Below are positions 25,731 to 34,460 of a stretch of DNA of 64,000 nt, in pieces. The stretch spans positions 124,001 to 188,000 of the forward strand of contig JACRCX010000025.1 in NCBI GenBank assembly GCA_016218815.1, read 5' to 3'. The DNA is from Deltaproteobacteria bacterium. GTDB lineage: Bacteria > Myxococcota_A > Polyangia > DRWM01 > JAAZOP01. The notes below the pieces were generated by a model that was given only the letters and a program-made list of their open reading frames with translations, did no database searches and was not told the DNA's origin. Positions within the stretch are counted from its first letter, which is position 1. Each line of letters begins with the position of its first letter. The translations under genes were made by a program, and so were the position numbers.

Positions 25731-27359
25731 TCAGCTGGCTTCCGAGGTGCCCGCCTGACACGAGTCTCCCTTGCTGTCGGAACCCTCGACGCCGAACGCG
25801 GGTGGGGCGCCCTCCGTGGAGTCCGCTCCGGATTGCATGGGGGCCTCCGTAGCCTCGGCCGGGCCATCGGCGGCATCGGGGCCCAGCGGCCCGCCGGAGC
25901 CAGCCTTCTCGGCCGTCGGCGGTACCGAAGGGCTATCGCCGACCATCCAGCTCATCCAGGTCTCGATGTCCGCCCCCTCCTCGGCTCCGACATTCAAGCG
26001 ACGCGTCACCAGCCTCGGCATCTCGTCCTGGAGCGCTGTCAACCGGAGGTTCACCCGCCAAGTCCGCAGCCAGCGCGCCACGATGAGCATCTTCTTCCGC
26101 CTCCGCAGGATGCTGCGGATCGCCTCGGGCTCGACGTCCACCCAGACGGGTTCGGGGGCAGGGTGGCGGTACGCCTCGGAATTGCTCCCGGTCGCGCCCA
26201 TCGCGGGGAACGACCGCAGAGGCAGCCGTTTCAGGTCGTCCGTCGCCGCCAACGCCGCCAGCAGAGTGCTTCGCTCGGCGGGCCCGAGGAGGTCGCTGGC
26301 AACGAGCGAGGCGATGTCGGCCCCCTCGGCGTTGATGTCCAGGCCGACCGCGGGGCGGTAGATCAGCAATGACGCCGCGTGGAGTCGTGCCATTTCGACT
26401 TGGCGGGATCGCAGCAGTGCTGCGATTCGGAGCAACCTCTGGTCGTCTACGTGCGCTCGTCTCAGGGCGCCGGTCTTCAACCATGCGGCGAACTGCGGGT
26501 TGCGGAGCGGCGACCGGACGGACGCCAGGCAGGGCATGTCGCACTTGCGCGCCACCTCCACGATGAGCCGGCACACGGCTGCGTCGCAGGGCATCGTCGT
26601 GAAGCCCGGCCGGTCGCTGCACCGATAGGCATCCAGAACGGCGAGCCGGCGGTGCTCGTCGGGGAAGGGCGACGTGACGTCCCGCCCCGGCAGGGTTCCG
26701 GCGAGGCGGGCGACGCGATGCGACCGCTGCCCCGCCGGTCTCTCCATCAGGAGGCTCGCGCATTTCGCGAAGTGCCACGAGGAGAAGGCCTCGTAGACCG
26801 ATGAGGGGAGGCATCCGAGGACGGGATCGGGCAGGCCGGCCAGCGTCTCGAACATCGCCTCGTCCGAGACGCCGGGTGGAGAAACCGTGTCGGCGTTGAC
26901 CCTCGCGCTGGACAGCACGACCAGGTACTCGAGCGGCCGAAGCCATGCGCATTCCCTCAGGGCCGCTGCGACGGAATCGACGTAGGGGATGTTGTGCAAG
27001 CCGAGCGCCACGAGCCAAAATGCGCCGGGGACGTGTGAGCATGCGGCGCCGTAAGTCTTGTCCAGGAGTGCGTGCCATGTGTTTTGGCGGGAGTCGTAGT
27101 CCTGGTGGGACGGCCAGAAGGCCCTGGCCCAGAACTTCGCCTGCCGCCCCTTGAGCAGACTCTCGGGAGGGGGCGCCAGATTGTACCGTGCTGCGGCGGC
27201 GCGCAGGAGGCCCAACCCGACGGTGAATGAGGGATCCTCGTCGGCCGGCGCCGACCCAACGATCATGGGACGCCCGGGGTCACCGTCCCGTGGGTAGTCG
27301 TCGTGCGCAACGCCAAACGGATGGAAGCACGCAACCCCGTTCCAAACTCCGATGTGCAT
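25731..27359 (-). CDS. hypothetical protein, 542 residues
   Basis: ATG 27359 (MHIGVWNGVACFHPFGVAHDD) has a strong GAGGAGG and was preferred over the upstream in-frame start. The sequence is ordered and leucine/alanine-rich, with cysteines scattered in the first half (CSHVPG, RECAW, KCASLL, KCDMPCLASV) and helical repeats in the second (LRIAALLRSRQVEMARLHAASLLI). It ends in a Ser/Glu/Pro-rich tail. No family was recognised. It sits downstream of a repeat-rich intergenic region that probably holds its promoter. Confidence 0.62.
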   Translation of the reverse strand: MHIGVWNGVACFHPFGVAHDDYPRDGDPGRPMIVGSAPADEDPSFTVGLGLLRAAAARYNLAPPPESLLKGRQAKFWARAFWPSHQDYDSRQNTWHALLDKTYGAACSHVPGAFWLVALGLHNIPYVDSVAAALRECAWLRPLEYLVVLSSARVNADTVSPPGVSDEAMFETLAGLPDPVLGCLPSSVYEAFSSWHFAKCASLLMERPAGQRSHRVARLAGTLPGRDVTSPFPDEHRRLAVLDAYRCSDRPGFTTMPCDAAVCRLIVEVARKCDMPCLASVRSPLRNPQFAAWLKTGALRRAHVDDQRLLRIAALLRSRQVEMARLHAASLLIYRPAVGLDINAEGADIASLVASDLLGPAERSTLLAALAATDDLKRLPLRSFPAMGATGSNSEAYRHPAPEPVWVDVEPEAIRSILRRRKKMLIVARWLRTWRVNLRLTALQDEMPRLVTRRLNVGAEEGADIETWMSWMVGDSPSVPPTAEKAGSGGPLGPDAADGPAEATEAPMQSGADSTEGAPPAFGVEGSDSKGDSCQAGTSEAS

Positions 27360-27750
27360 GTAGTACCTCCTCAATCACACCCTGCCGGCGACCCGCCGGC
27401 GGATGACTGACCCTCCTGCGTAGCTGATGCGCCCGTCTGGCAAACTGCGGTGTGCCGATCAGCCAGTCCGGGCAGGGAGGCCGACCTCGTCCGACTAACA
27501 CCTGAAGTCGGACGATTCCCCTCTAGACACGGAGAGTTGTCAGGCGGCCGACCGGCCGACACGGAAGTGGTACCCCCTGGTGCGCGGCAAAGACAGTGGG
27601 TGAGGGTTCCGTTCCTCCTCACTGAAGACAAGAATTTCCCCATATCCCCTGTCGGTCGGCCGGTCGGACAACGGACAACAGGCGGACATTGCAAGGGAAT
27701 CGTCCGACATTGGACCTCGGTCGGACAATGTCGGCCGGTCGGACGAGACA
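27360..27750. repeat. 391-base intergenic region with iteron-like repeats; candidate origin or operator
   Basis: No gene is present. A 13-base word GTCGGCCGGTCGG occurs at 27655-27667 and 27730-27742, and inverted at 27548-27560. A separate inverted repeat CCGACATTG/CAATGTCGG lies at 27704-27712 and 27726-27734, with further CGGACA words at about 27665, 27673, 27684 and 27722. An A/T-richer stretch (AAGACAAGAATTTCCCCATAT) sits beside them. Clustered repeats plus an A/T-rich patch next to a primase/helicase gene suggest a replication origin or a multi-site operator for the 25731-27359 gene. Confidence 0.5.
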
Positions 27751-30174
27751 TTACTGGGCCCCCCTCTCACCCGGGTGCTTGTCGGCGTCTGGGGGGCCTC
27801 CCGTCGCCACGGCCCAGTTTGTCGTCGAGGGCGCGGCTCCAGCAGATCCGGACGCCCCTGCGGGATCTTCCCCCTTCGCGGCTGTCTCCTCCTTGGTAGG
27901 AGTGCCTCTCGGCGCCACGACCCGCCACGTCGACGCCAGCGACCCTCGCTGCGAGTTGACAAGCTCGACGAGGCCCTGACCCTCGAGGTCCCGGAGCAGC
28001 CGCCGCACCGCATCGGCCGCATACCCGATGAGCTTGGACGCCTCGGGCGGTGAGAACTCCCGCTGACCGAAGGCCTGCAGCAGCTGGTCGGCAAGGCCTC
28101 GCAGGCGGGGGGGCACATCGGCCTCCAGGATCCGGCCCAGACGGAGGGCGGCCTGGACGTCGTCGTTGACAGCGATGACCCGACCCTGGTCGTCTACCGG
28201 ACGCTGGAACTGGTGGAGCAGAGCATGTGCCTGGACCAAGGCGATGAGCTTGGCAAAGTCCCGCCGGGCACGGACCTTGGTACGCGGGAAGGACTCGATC
28301 AGCTCCGGCGCCTGGGGAATCACGACATCCCGGGGGGCCAGCATGGCCAGAGCCGTGCGCCAGAGCTTGCGCAGCCGATCCTGGACCAGAACGTCGTCGG
28401 GACCTGGAGGTTCGGCGGCCGCACGCGCCTGTTCGGTCATGATCCGCTCCGTCTGGGCGACAGACTCGTCCAGGTTCAGTTCGAGGATCCGGGTTTCATT
28501 CTCCCCGTGCAGAACGCCCCGCGTCGTGGTCATGATCACGGCCATTGGACCTTCGACGACGTGCCGCTGCGTCTCGAACCTGCAGCCCTTCTCGTCCTCG
28601 ACCTTCTCCGCCGTCAGGGTGACCAACTCCCCTTCGGACATCATCACGCGGAGCGGGTACTCGGCGCGCTCCGCACCGACCGTCTCGACGACGACCACCA
28701 CCTTGCCCTTGAGCGAGTTCCCGATGTAGTGGAGGGCGTGCGGGCTGAGGTCGGACACGGTGACGACGTCGTCGGGAGGCGCGAGTTGCACGACCCGCCC
28801 CACCACGTAGTTCTTCCCGGCGCTCGACGCGGACTTCACGACGACGTGGATGGGTCGCGGCATCTTGCGCGAGACTGCCGACAGCAGGATCGTGAGCGCC
28901 ACGTCCTCTTCGCCGATCAGGCCGAGGAGTTTCACTGCCTGCTGGAAATGGCACACGAGGCCCGGGTCCCGCAGCAGGGACTCCGCGGCCTGGCGCAGTT
29001 CGATCGCAGCCGGCGAGGTCTCGGCGCCGTTGGAACCGCGCTTGGCTTGGCTGGCGGCCCGAAGCTTCGCGCGGAACGACTCGACCACGCCGGCCAGCGT
29101 CCTCTTCGAAACCTTGGCGACCTGCTGCAACTCCGCCGCTACCACGTCGAACAGCGCCTCGCCGCCGACCGCAAGCGACGCGGCGAAACTCAGATCCCCA
29201 AGTAGGTGAAGGGCGGCGCCGCCACGGTCCTCGGACTCGGCCACTTGCCTGACACTGGCCCTCGGGTCCGCCGGGATGGCCGACTCGATGATGCCGTGGA
29301 GAGCCGCGGCCGGGTCCTGCTCTGCGGCCAGGAAGTCGTCCAGACCGGCCTTCTTTCCCGGAGGGAACGGGATCCGGAGAAGCCGGACGTCCAGGCCGAC
29401 GTCCATGAGAAACTGCGCCACCCGGGCCTCGGCGTGGATGACCGCCACGTTGTGAGTCGTATCGCCGCCGTCAAAGCCGACGTAGAGACGACGTCCCGGC
29501 AGGAGGACGCCTTCGAGATCGGGGTGCGGCCGCCAACCCTTCGTCGCCTTCCGGTGCTCAATGTCGTGCCAGACCGTAATGCCCTGCGCCGACACAACGG
29601 CGAGCGCGCCGCTCGTTTGGACGGTCTTCAAGCACTTCTTTATGCCTTCGACGATCAGCAAGGGAACGCTCCGGTCGGCGAGCCGAGCGGCAGGTTGGAG
29701 GAGAGGTGGAGGGAAATAGATCCTGGAGGGCCTCCCTTTCTCCGATTCGTACTTCGCCAACGATCCATCGGCTCGGACGACGGGCTCGTCAGGCCGCAGC
29801 ACCGCTCCGTTCGCGGTCCCGTTTCGGCCAAGGTACGGAAAGGCAATCGCGGGAGCGGGTCCCGCACCGTCCCCGCCCCAGTTGAGGATTTCGCGCGCCT
29901 CATCCTGGTCCGTGATGGAGTAGATGCCGGCGGCGGCAATCGTGGAATCGCTCAGCCCGCTTCCGCGCAGATGGTCCCGGTGCCGGTCAAGAAGTTGCCG
30001 GCGCCTGTCGTCAACAGGGGCCCGCCCGGGGTCGGCGCAGGGCGTACGGTCGGCGGCGGGCCGCTGCGGTGGCGTTTCGGGATCATCGCTTGGTCTGCCG
30101 TCCTGCCCCGGCAGGGTGCATTCGTCACACCCGCGTCCTGTGGTAGCATGGATTTCGGGGTTCGGTGTCTGCAT
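27751..30174 (-). CDS. TOPRIM primase/helicase-like replication protein (DUF3854-like)
   Basis: The product has 807 residues from ATG 30174 (CCAGGGAGACGG upstream). The first third has a primase-like TOPRIM region (LSDSTIAAAGIYSI, PAIAFPYLGRNG, LLIVEGIKKCLKT, LYVGFDGGD, DDFL), as in DUF3854 plasmid/phage primases. The middle has an ATPase core with Walker-A-like KSASSAGKNY and a strand ending VVVVETVG. The C-terminus holds a winged-helix-like segment (REFSPPEASKLIGYAADAVRRLLRDLEGQGLVEL) and a low-complexity tail. It probably primes and unwinds DNA for element replication. Confidence 0.75.
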   Translation of the reverse strand: MQTPNPEIHATTGRGCDECTLPGQDGRPSDDPETPPQRPAADRTPCADPGRAPVDDRRRQLLDRHRDHLRGSGLSDSTIAAAGIYSITDQDEAREILNWGGDGAGPAPAIAFPYLGRNGTANGAVLRPDEPVVRADGSLAKYESEKGRPSRIYFPPPLLQPAARLADRSVPLLIVEGIKKCLKTVQTSGALAVVSAQGITVWHDIEHRKATKGWRPHPDLEGVLLPGRRLYVGFDGGDTTHNVAVIHAEARVAQFLMDVGLDVRLLRIPFPPGKKAGLDDFLAAEQDPAAALHGIIESAIPADPRASVRQVAESEDRGGAALHLLGDLSFAASLAVGGEALFDVVAAELQQVAKVSKRTLAGVVESFRAKLRAASQAKRGSNGAETSPAAIELRQAAESLLRDPGLVCHFQQAVKLLGLIGEEDVALTILLSAVSRKMPRPIHVVVKSASSAGKNYVVGRVVQLAPPDDVVTVSDLSPHALHYIGNSLKGKVVVVVETVGAERAEYPLRVMMSEGELVTLTAEKVEDEKGCRFETQRHVVEGPMAVIMTTTRGVLHGENETRILELNLDESVAQTERIMTEQARAAAEPPGPDDVLVQDRLRKLWRTALAMLAPRDVVIPQAPELIESFPRTKVRARRDFAKLIALVQAHALLHQFQRPVDDQGRVIAVNDDVQAALRLGRILEADVPPRLRGLADQLLQAFGQREFSPPEASKLIGYAADAVRRLLRDLEGQGLVELVNSQRGSLASTWRVVAPRGTPTKEETAAKGEDPAGASGSAGAAPSTTNWAVATGGPPDADKHPGERGAQ

Positions 30175-30190
30175 CGCCGTCTCCCTGGAG

Positions 30191-30214
30191 GCCGCCCGGT
30201 TGCCGCCGGGCGGC
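30191..30214. repeat. 9-bp stem-loop
   Basis: GCCGCCCGG and CCGGGCGGC form a perfect 9-bp stem with a 6-base loop, 16 bases before the start codon of the replication gene on the minus strand. With no U-tract it is more likely a translational or pausing structure than a terminator. Confidence 0.5.
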
Positions 30215-30226
30215 TTCACGTTCTCG

Positions 30227-30469
30227 TCACTCAGTCGCCCGGTCCCCTACTCCCGTCGAGCGCCGGGCCAGGAAACGAGCTTCGAGAGCCCTCTCCCCTC
30301 TGCTCCTCGCCGTGGTCACGGCGTCGTACGACCTGCGGACCTCACGGCCATTGACCCCGGAACACGCTGCGGCCGTGGACGCCACTCCTCGCTCCACAAT
30401 CCAGCCGCTCGTCGGCCGCGTCGGGCAGGCGAGGTTCGGTTCGAGCACCCTCGCATCGACCCGAGTCAC
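30227..30469 (-). CDS. small hypothetical protein
   Basis: The frame of 80 residues starts at a GTG overlapping the stop of the preceding gene (GTGA): MTRVDARVLEPNLACPTRPT, then SGWIVERGVASTAAACSGV and REVRRSYDAVTTARSRGERA. Peptide quality is fair and the coupling supports it. No family. It could also simply be leader for the replication gene. Confidence 0.42.
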   Translation of the reverse strand: MTRVDARVLEPNLACPTRPTSGWIVERGVASTAAACSGVNGREVRRSYDAVTTARSRGERALEARFLARRSTGVGDRATE

Positions 30470-31296
30470 CGCCCCATTCTGCCGACAAGCCGGAGTGCGA
30501 CTCCAACCTGGATGAACGGCTCCGTGACCGACTGGCTGCCGCCGCAGATGCCGGCGGCCACCACGAACGCGTTGCGCTGGTTCGCCGCGCGCTCCAGGTC
30601 CTCGATTGCGACCTCCACGTTGTACAGGTGCTCGCCCAGGTCCCGCAGTGCCTCGTCGAGCCGGTGGCTGGCCCGAATGACGTCATCGACGGCCTTCCGC
30701 AGGAAGCGGACCCGCGTACGAACCGATCGCGATCGCAAGGGCGTTCTGGGTCCCCACGTCACGTCGTCGGCGGGAAGCAAGCACAGATCCACGGGCCACC
30801 AGCACATCTCGGGCGGCTCATGCGGCAGCGCGGCCAGCGCCTCAAGGACCGCCTCGCAGCGCCCCGCGCCGCGGGCAGCCAGTGTCGCCGTCGTGCGGGC
30901 ATCCTCCGCCGTGCCTTCGTCGGTCGCGTGGAGGTCGCGTGACGCGGCGTAGAAGACGTGGCCGAGATGCTCGAGGATGCCGTAGGCGCGCTCCCGACCA
31001 TGGGCGAACGCGGATTCCACCCTCTGCAGGATCAAATCCGTCGACTCGAGCCAGCCGAACGGGTCGTCGTTCGCTTCCGGCAAACGGACTGCTCTCCCTC
31101 CGCCTCGGAGACCGGCGGGGCCCTGGGGGTGCGTCTGCGGCGTCGGCGACGGCGCGTCGGCCGCCGTCTCGTCGAACTCCGCCTGCGCGACGCCCCCAGC
31201 CGCAGCCGGAATTGCCTGGCGGGCTCCGCCGCCGTTGCCTGTGGCCTCGCGTGCCGACGAGTTCACCGACGATGCTTCGCTGGTCGTCTGGGTCAT
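30466..31296 (-). CDS. hypothetical helical protein
   Basis: The product has 276 residues from ATG 31296 with GGAGGATCCGA upstream. A Ser/Ala/Gly-rich N-terminal 70 residues precede a helical domain (WLESTDLILQRVESAFAHGRERAYGILEHLGHVFYAASRDL). A second helical bundle follows (LRKAVDDVIRASHRLDEALRDLGEHLYNVEVAIEDLERAA). No catalytic motif seen. It is in the replication operon between the HTH gene and the primase/helicase. Confidence 0.62.
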   Translation of the reverse strand: MTQTTSEASSVNSSAREATGNGGGARQAIPAAAGGVAQAEFDETAADAPSPTPQTHPQGPAGLRGGGRAVRLPEANDDPFGWLESTDLILQRVESAFAHGRERAYGILEHLGHVFYAASRDLHATDEGTAEDARTTATLAARGAGRCEAVLEALAALPHEPPEMCWWPVDLCLLPADDVTWGPRTPLRSRSVRTRVRFLRKAVDDVIRASHRLDEALRDLGEHLYNVEVAIEDLERAANQRNAFVVAAGICGGSQSVTEPFIQVGVALRLVGRMGR

Positions 31297-31317
31297 TCGG
31301 ATCCTCCTTCCGCGGCG

Positions 31318-31653
31318 CTATCGGCGCCGCTCGCTTTCGCCCCCATCGCCCCCTCGATCTTCCGCAGCCGCCGGAACTGGCGTCGCGTCGTGTGCCGTCG
31401 GACCATCGGTGCCGGCCTGCTTGGCAACCTCGGGTTCAGAGCCAGGCGGCGCCATCGTCGCCAGGGTGCCCGTCGCCTTCATGACCTGGGCAAGGTCCCG
31501 CTCGCGGACTCTCGTACAGCGCCGCCCCAGTCGCACGGCATGGAGTCGGCCCGTTGCCAGCAGGCGCCAGACCGTCGCCGCCGAAACGCCCGCCCGGGCG
31601 GCGAACTCCTCGATCGTCATCAGGCCGCGGGAACAGGGTTGCGTGTTGTCCAC
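31318..31653 (-). CDS. excisionase-family HTH DNA-binding protein
   Basis: The product has 111 residues from a GTG at 31653. Residues 11-50 are a MerR/excisionase winged helix: LMTIEEFAARAGVSAATVWRLLATGRLHAVRLGRR, then CTRVRERDLAQVM. A disordered tail follows. Such proteins bend DNA at att sites, or act as replication or transcription accessory factors. Lying far from the integrase and just upstream of replication genes, a regulatory or RepA-loader role is plausible. Confidence 0.78.
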   Translation of the reverse strand: MDNTQPCSRGLMTIEEFAARAGVSAATVWRLLATGRLHAVRLGRRCTRVRERDLAQVMKATGTLATMAPPGSEPEVAKQAGTDGPTAHDATPVPAAAEDRGGDGGESERRR

Positions 31654-31741
31654 GACTTCTCGACTCCTCTCAACTCACTCCTGCGGACAAACGGGGCCTG
31701 AAGACCGCGCCCGCGTCCAGCACACCCGTGGTATCAGGGCG

Positions 31742-33331
31742 TTACGGTCCAGTCGGCCCGTGCACGCGGGCGCCGCCTTTTGGAGCAGGTCCTCGGCGAC
31801 GGACAGCACGCACCCATCGAAGGTGGGCGAGGAGGCCGACGTCGGTGGGATCCACGTCGTGCGCGGCAAGCAGATAGTCGATGAACACGACCAGACGATC
31901 CGGAAGCAGGCAGCGAAGTCGCGAGAACGGGGAGTCCGCCCGACGGGGACGGTGCTTGAGCGCACGCTGCAGGACGCGGCGCAGAAGCTGTAGCCTGTTC
32001 CCGCGGCGTCGGCCGATGCCCGGCCCCGCCCGGAACGTCCCGCTGTTCGACCGTGCCATGACGGTGATCTGCATTGCTTGGTCGGCTACCGCGGTCAGCA
32101 TCGGAAGAGGTACCGCGGGAAGGCCAGCGACCAGATCGAGTGCGCCACGCCCTGTCGCCTCAAGGTCACTCCACGCGGCGCAATCAGTCGCACCGGCGGC
32201 GAGGGCGGCGGCAAGGCTCCGTCTCACGGCCGACCGTGCCGTGACGACCGCCTCCCAGCACGGCAGCGGCCGCAGGCGATTGAGATGCGCGAGGCCGTGC
32301 ACGACCAGGATGACGTAGGCGGCCACCAGCGCGCCGAGATCACCGACCCGCTGCCCTCCCTTCGCTGGCCGGAACAGAAGCCGATCCACTCGGTCCGCTC
32401 GATCCTCGTTGCGAGGAGCCGATGCCGCGGCGGCGAACGGCCGGGTCTTGCCAACGAACGAGTAGAACCGGCCGGGGGACCCGAGCAGTATCGTCCACCC
32501 GCGGAGGTTGTCGCGGCATCCACGCGGGTCGTCCGAGAGGTGGTCGAGAACCACGGTCATGGGAACGTCCCGCAGCATTCGCGGCGTCCACGGCACCGTC
32601 ACCGTCGGGAGCAGCCAGCAACCCGTCAAGCGCCGTAGGACGGGCTCGGCGGTGGCCCATGCGTACATCACTCTCGCCTCCGCCTGGGTCTGCACGACGG
32701 TCAAGTGTCGGAGGCGCCACCCCGGGATGCGCGACGCCGCCCGCCGGACGACCTCGCGCACAACCTCGAGTTCCGACACGGTGCGAGCGAGTGAAGCAAG
32801 GGCGTCGTAGAACTGGACTGCGTCGGCACCGACACGAACAGCCGGTTCAAGGCCGAGCCTCTCGCTGGGCCGGGCCGACGCCTGGAGCCGGTCGCCATTC
32901 CCCGCACGCTCGTGATGGGCGCGCCGCCGTTCCGCAGGTGCAGGAAGGCCCCGGCGACGGCACTCCTCGTCAAGGGCCTTGGCCAGCACATGCTCGGCGG
33001 CCGGTCCGCCGACGATTCGTTCGACGACAGCTCGAACGACCAGAAGCAGCGTGTCATCGCCGTCCCGGTCGAGTCGTCGCACGAGGGTGCGAAGGCGCGG
33101 CATCCGCTGTGCAACACGCCAGACCGCCAGCTCCAGGTCGGAGGGGGAGGCGGGCGGGGGGGCCGCGGCGCCTGACGAAGGACCCGTCGGGCCGGCACCG
33201 GTTCCCGTGCCGAGGCCGCACGCGTTTCGGGACGACGGCCTGACGCCGTCGGGCTCGTGCTGGCCCCCACCCGGCACGCGGCATGCCTTCTGTTGCGGCT
33301 CCGCAGTTCGTCCAGTTGATAGTGTTGCCAT
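31742..33331 (-). CDS. hypothetical protein, 529 residues
   Basis: ATG 33331 was chosen at the end of a shadow-like upstream extension; a later start is possible because residues 1-60 are low-complexity. The body is leucine/arginine-rich (LELAVWRVAQRMPRLRTLVRRL, GADAVQFYDALASLARTVSE, LGALVAAYVILVVHGLAHLNRLRPLP). It ends with a basic tail. Hydrophobic stretches are moderate, and no definite membrane protein is indicated. Family not recognised. It is the first gene of the minus-strand run that leads into the replication module. Confidence 0.55.
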   Translation of the reverse strand: MATLSTGRTAEPQQKACRVPGGGQHEPDGVRPSSRNACGLGTGTGAGPTGPSSGAAAPPPASPSDLELAVWRVAQRMPRLRTLVRRLDRDGDDTLLLVVRAVVERIVGGPAAEHVLAKALDEECRRRGLPAPAERRRAHHERAGNGDRLQASARPSERLGLEPAVRVGADAVQFYDALASLARTVSELEVVREVVRRAASRIPGWRLRHLTVVQTQAEARVMYAWATAEPVLRRLTGCWLLPTVTVPWTPRMLRDVPMTVVLDHLSDDPRGCRDNLRGWTILLGSPGRFYSFVGKTRPFAAAASAPRNEDRADRVDRLLFRPAKGGQRVGDLGALVAAYVILVVHGLAHLNRLRPLPCWEAVVTARSAVRRSLAAALAAGATDCAAWSDLEATGRGALDLVAGLPAVPLPMLTAVADQAMQITVMARSNSGTFRAGPGIGRRRGNRLQLLRRVLQRALKHRPRRADSPFSRLRCLLPDRLVVFIDYLLAAHDVDPTDVGLLAHLRWVRAVRRRGPAPKGGARVHGPTGP

Positions 33332-33629
33332 GAGAACCTGACCCTCTCCCGTCGCGTACAGCGACGCCCTGGTCAGGTCCCCGGCAGAATCCAGTTCCCC
33401 GGCGGGCCCGAGATCCTTCGGACGACCGACGATCTGCCACGCGGCGCGTTCGAATGCAAACCGAATCGACCTGCACGACGTGCGTTGCCGCGTCGTGCAC
33501 TCGCCTGTGTCGACGGTGTTGGTCCGCACGAAAATGGAGCTGTCCCCGTCGGCACAAGATCTTTGAGAAGAGCATCAGGTTCTTTTCGCGCCGTCAGTTC
33601 CGGCGGCGCCACCAGCCGAGGAGGCCAAC
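33332..33629. promoter_or_regulatory. divergent promoter region with inverted repeats
   Basis: This region separates the two large opposing operons. A perfect 9-bp inverted repeat TGCACGACG (33472-33480)/CGTCGTGCA (33491-33499) with a 10-base spacer looks like a dimeric repressor operator. A nested palindrome near 33338-33376 (CCTGACC...GGTCAGG, with GTCGC/GCGAC inside) would form a hairpin in the 5' leader of the minus-strand operon. An A/T-richer patch (AAAATGGAG, AAGATCTTTGAGAAGAG) lies close to the plus-strand gene. Confidence 0.5.
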
Positions 33630-34406
33630 ATGAACGTCGTGGTCGTGGCCGGGCCCCTCACGCCCGGCGTCGCCCTGCCTGTCGAGTTCGAGGGCATCGA
33701 GTCCTTCGTCCGCTCGCCCCGCCACGGCGAGCCCGTACGTCACGGTCCCTGCCCGCGGTGCAACGGCACCGGCATCATTTGCGGCAAGCACGGGTCGTTG
33801 CGCTGGATGGCGACCTGCCCCGGGTGCGCCGGCACGGGACGGGTCGAGGGCGTGCTGCTGCTCCGCATCGCCGGCCCTGCCGGCTCGCCGCAGATTCGAT
33901 CGTTCTTCCGCTGGGCGGCGGAGAACCGGGTCCGCACCGACTCCCGCATGGCGCTCGAGGACGAAACCGTGGTGGAGAACGTCGAGGCACGGTCGGCGCT
34001 GTCCTGGTGCGGGTTCGACGGCACCCCGGTCCCCAGGCGTGGCGGGTCGCGTCTGGCTCATCGCGCCCTCGGGATCATCGCCGAGAGGACCGACATCGGA
34101 ACCGCGGGGCACGTCGCCGCCCACTTCGCCACCGTGGACGGCGATGTCCGGGTCGGCGGCGTCTTCGACTTCGCCATTTCCAGGCGGGGCACCGTGGTCT
34201 GGCGCTGGTCGAACGCCACGAGCCGGAGGGTCGCTCGGCGGTACGGCATCCGCTTCCCGGAGTCGGCGGTGAGGACGCTCGTGGGCCGGCTCGCCGGCAA
34301 GCAGCATCGGCTCTGCCTGCGTCTGGCGGCCGCTCACCGGCGCGGCCTGCAGCACGTGCCGGCACCCCAGACGTCCGTCGGCCTCGACGCCGCGAGCGCC
34401 GTGTAG
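33630..34406 (+). CDS. DnaJ-type zinc-finger protein
   Basis: The product has 258 residues; the ATG has GAGGAGG upstream. Two CxxCxGTG knuckles (CPRCNGTG at 41-48 and CPGCAGTG at 63-70) form one DnaJ-type zinc site; J and C-terminal domains are absent. The remainder (RMALEDETVVENVEARSALSWCGFDG..., HRALGIIAERTDIG) is not recognised. It is the first gene of the plus-strand DNA-metabolism operon. Confidence 0.68.
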   Translation: MNVVVVAGPLTPGVALPVEFEGIESFVRSPRHGEPVRHGPCPRCNGTGIICGKHGSLRWMATCPGCAGTGRVEGVLLLRIAGPAGSPQIRSFFRWAAENRVRTDSRMALEDETVVENVEARSALSWCGFDGTPVPRRGGSRLAHRALGIIAERTDIGTAGHVAAHFATVDGDVRVGGVFDFAISRRGTVVWRWSNATSRRVARRYGIRFPESAVRTLVGRLAGKQHRLCLRLAAAHRRGLQHVPAPQTSVGLDAASAV

Positions 34407-34460
34407 CTCGCCGCCTGAACCGACCCCGCCGCAGGCACCCACAAGCAGAAAGGAGGAGAG

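Noticed and set aside
33529..33640. N-terminal extension of the 31742 gene to 33529
   Set aside because: Residues before 33331 are arginine/serine-rich, overlap the regulatory region and have no plausible RBS.
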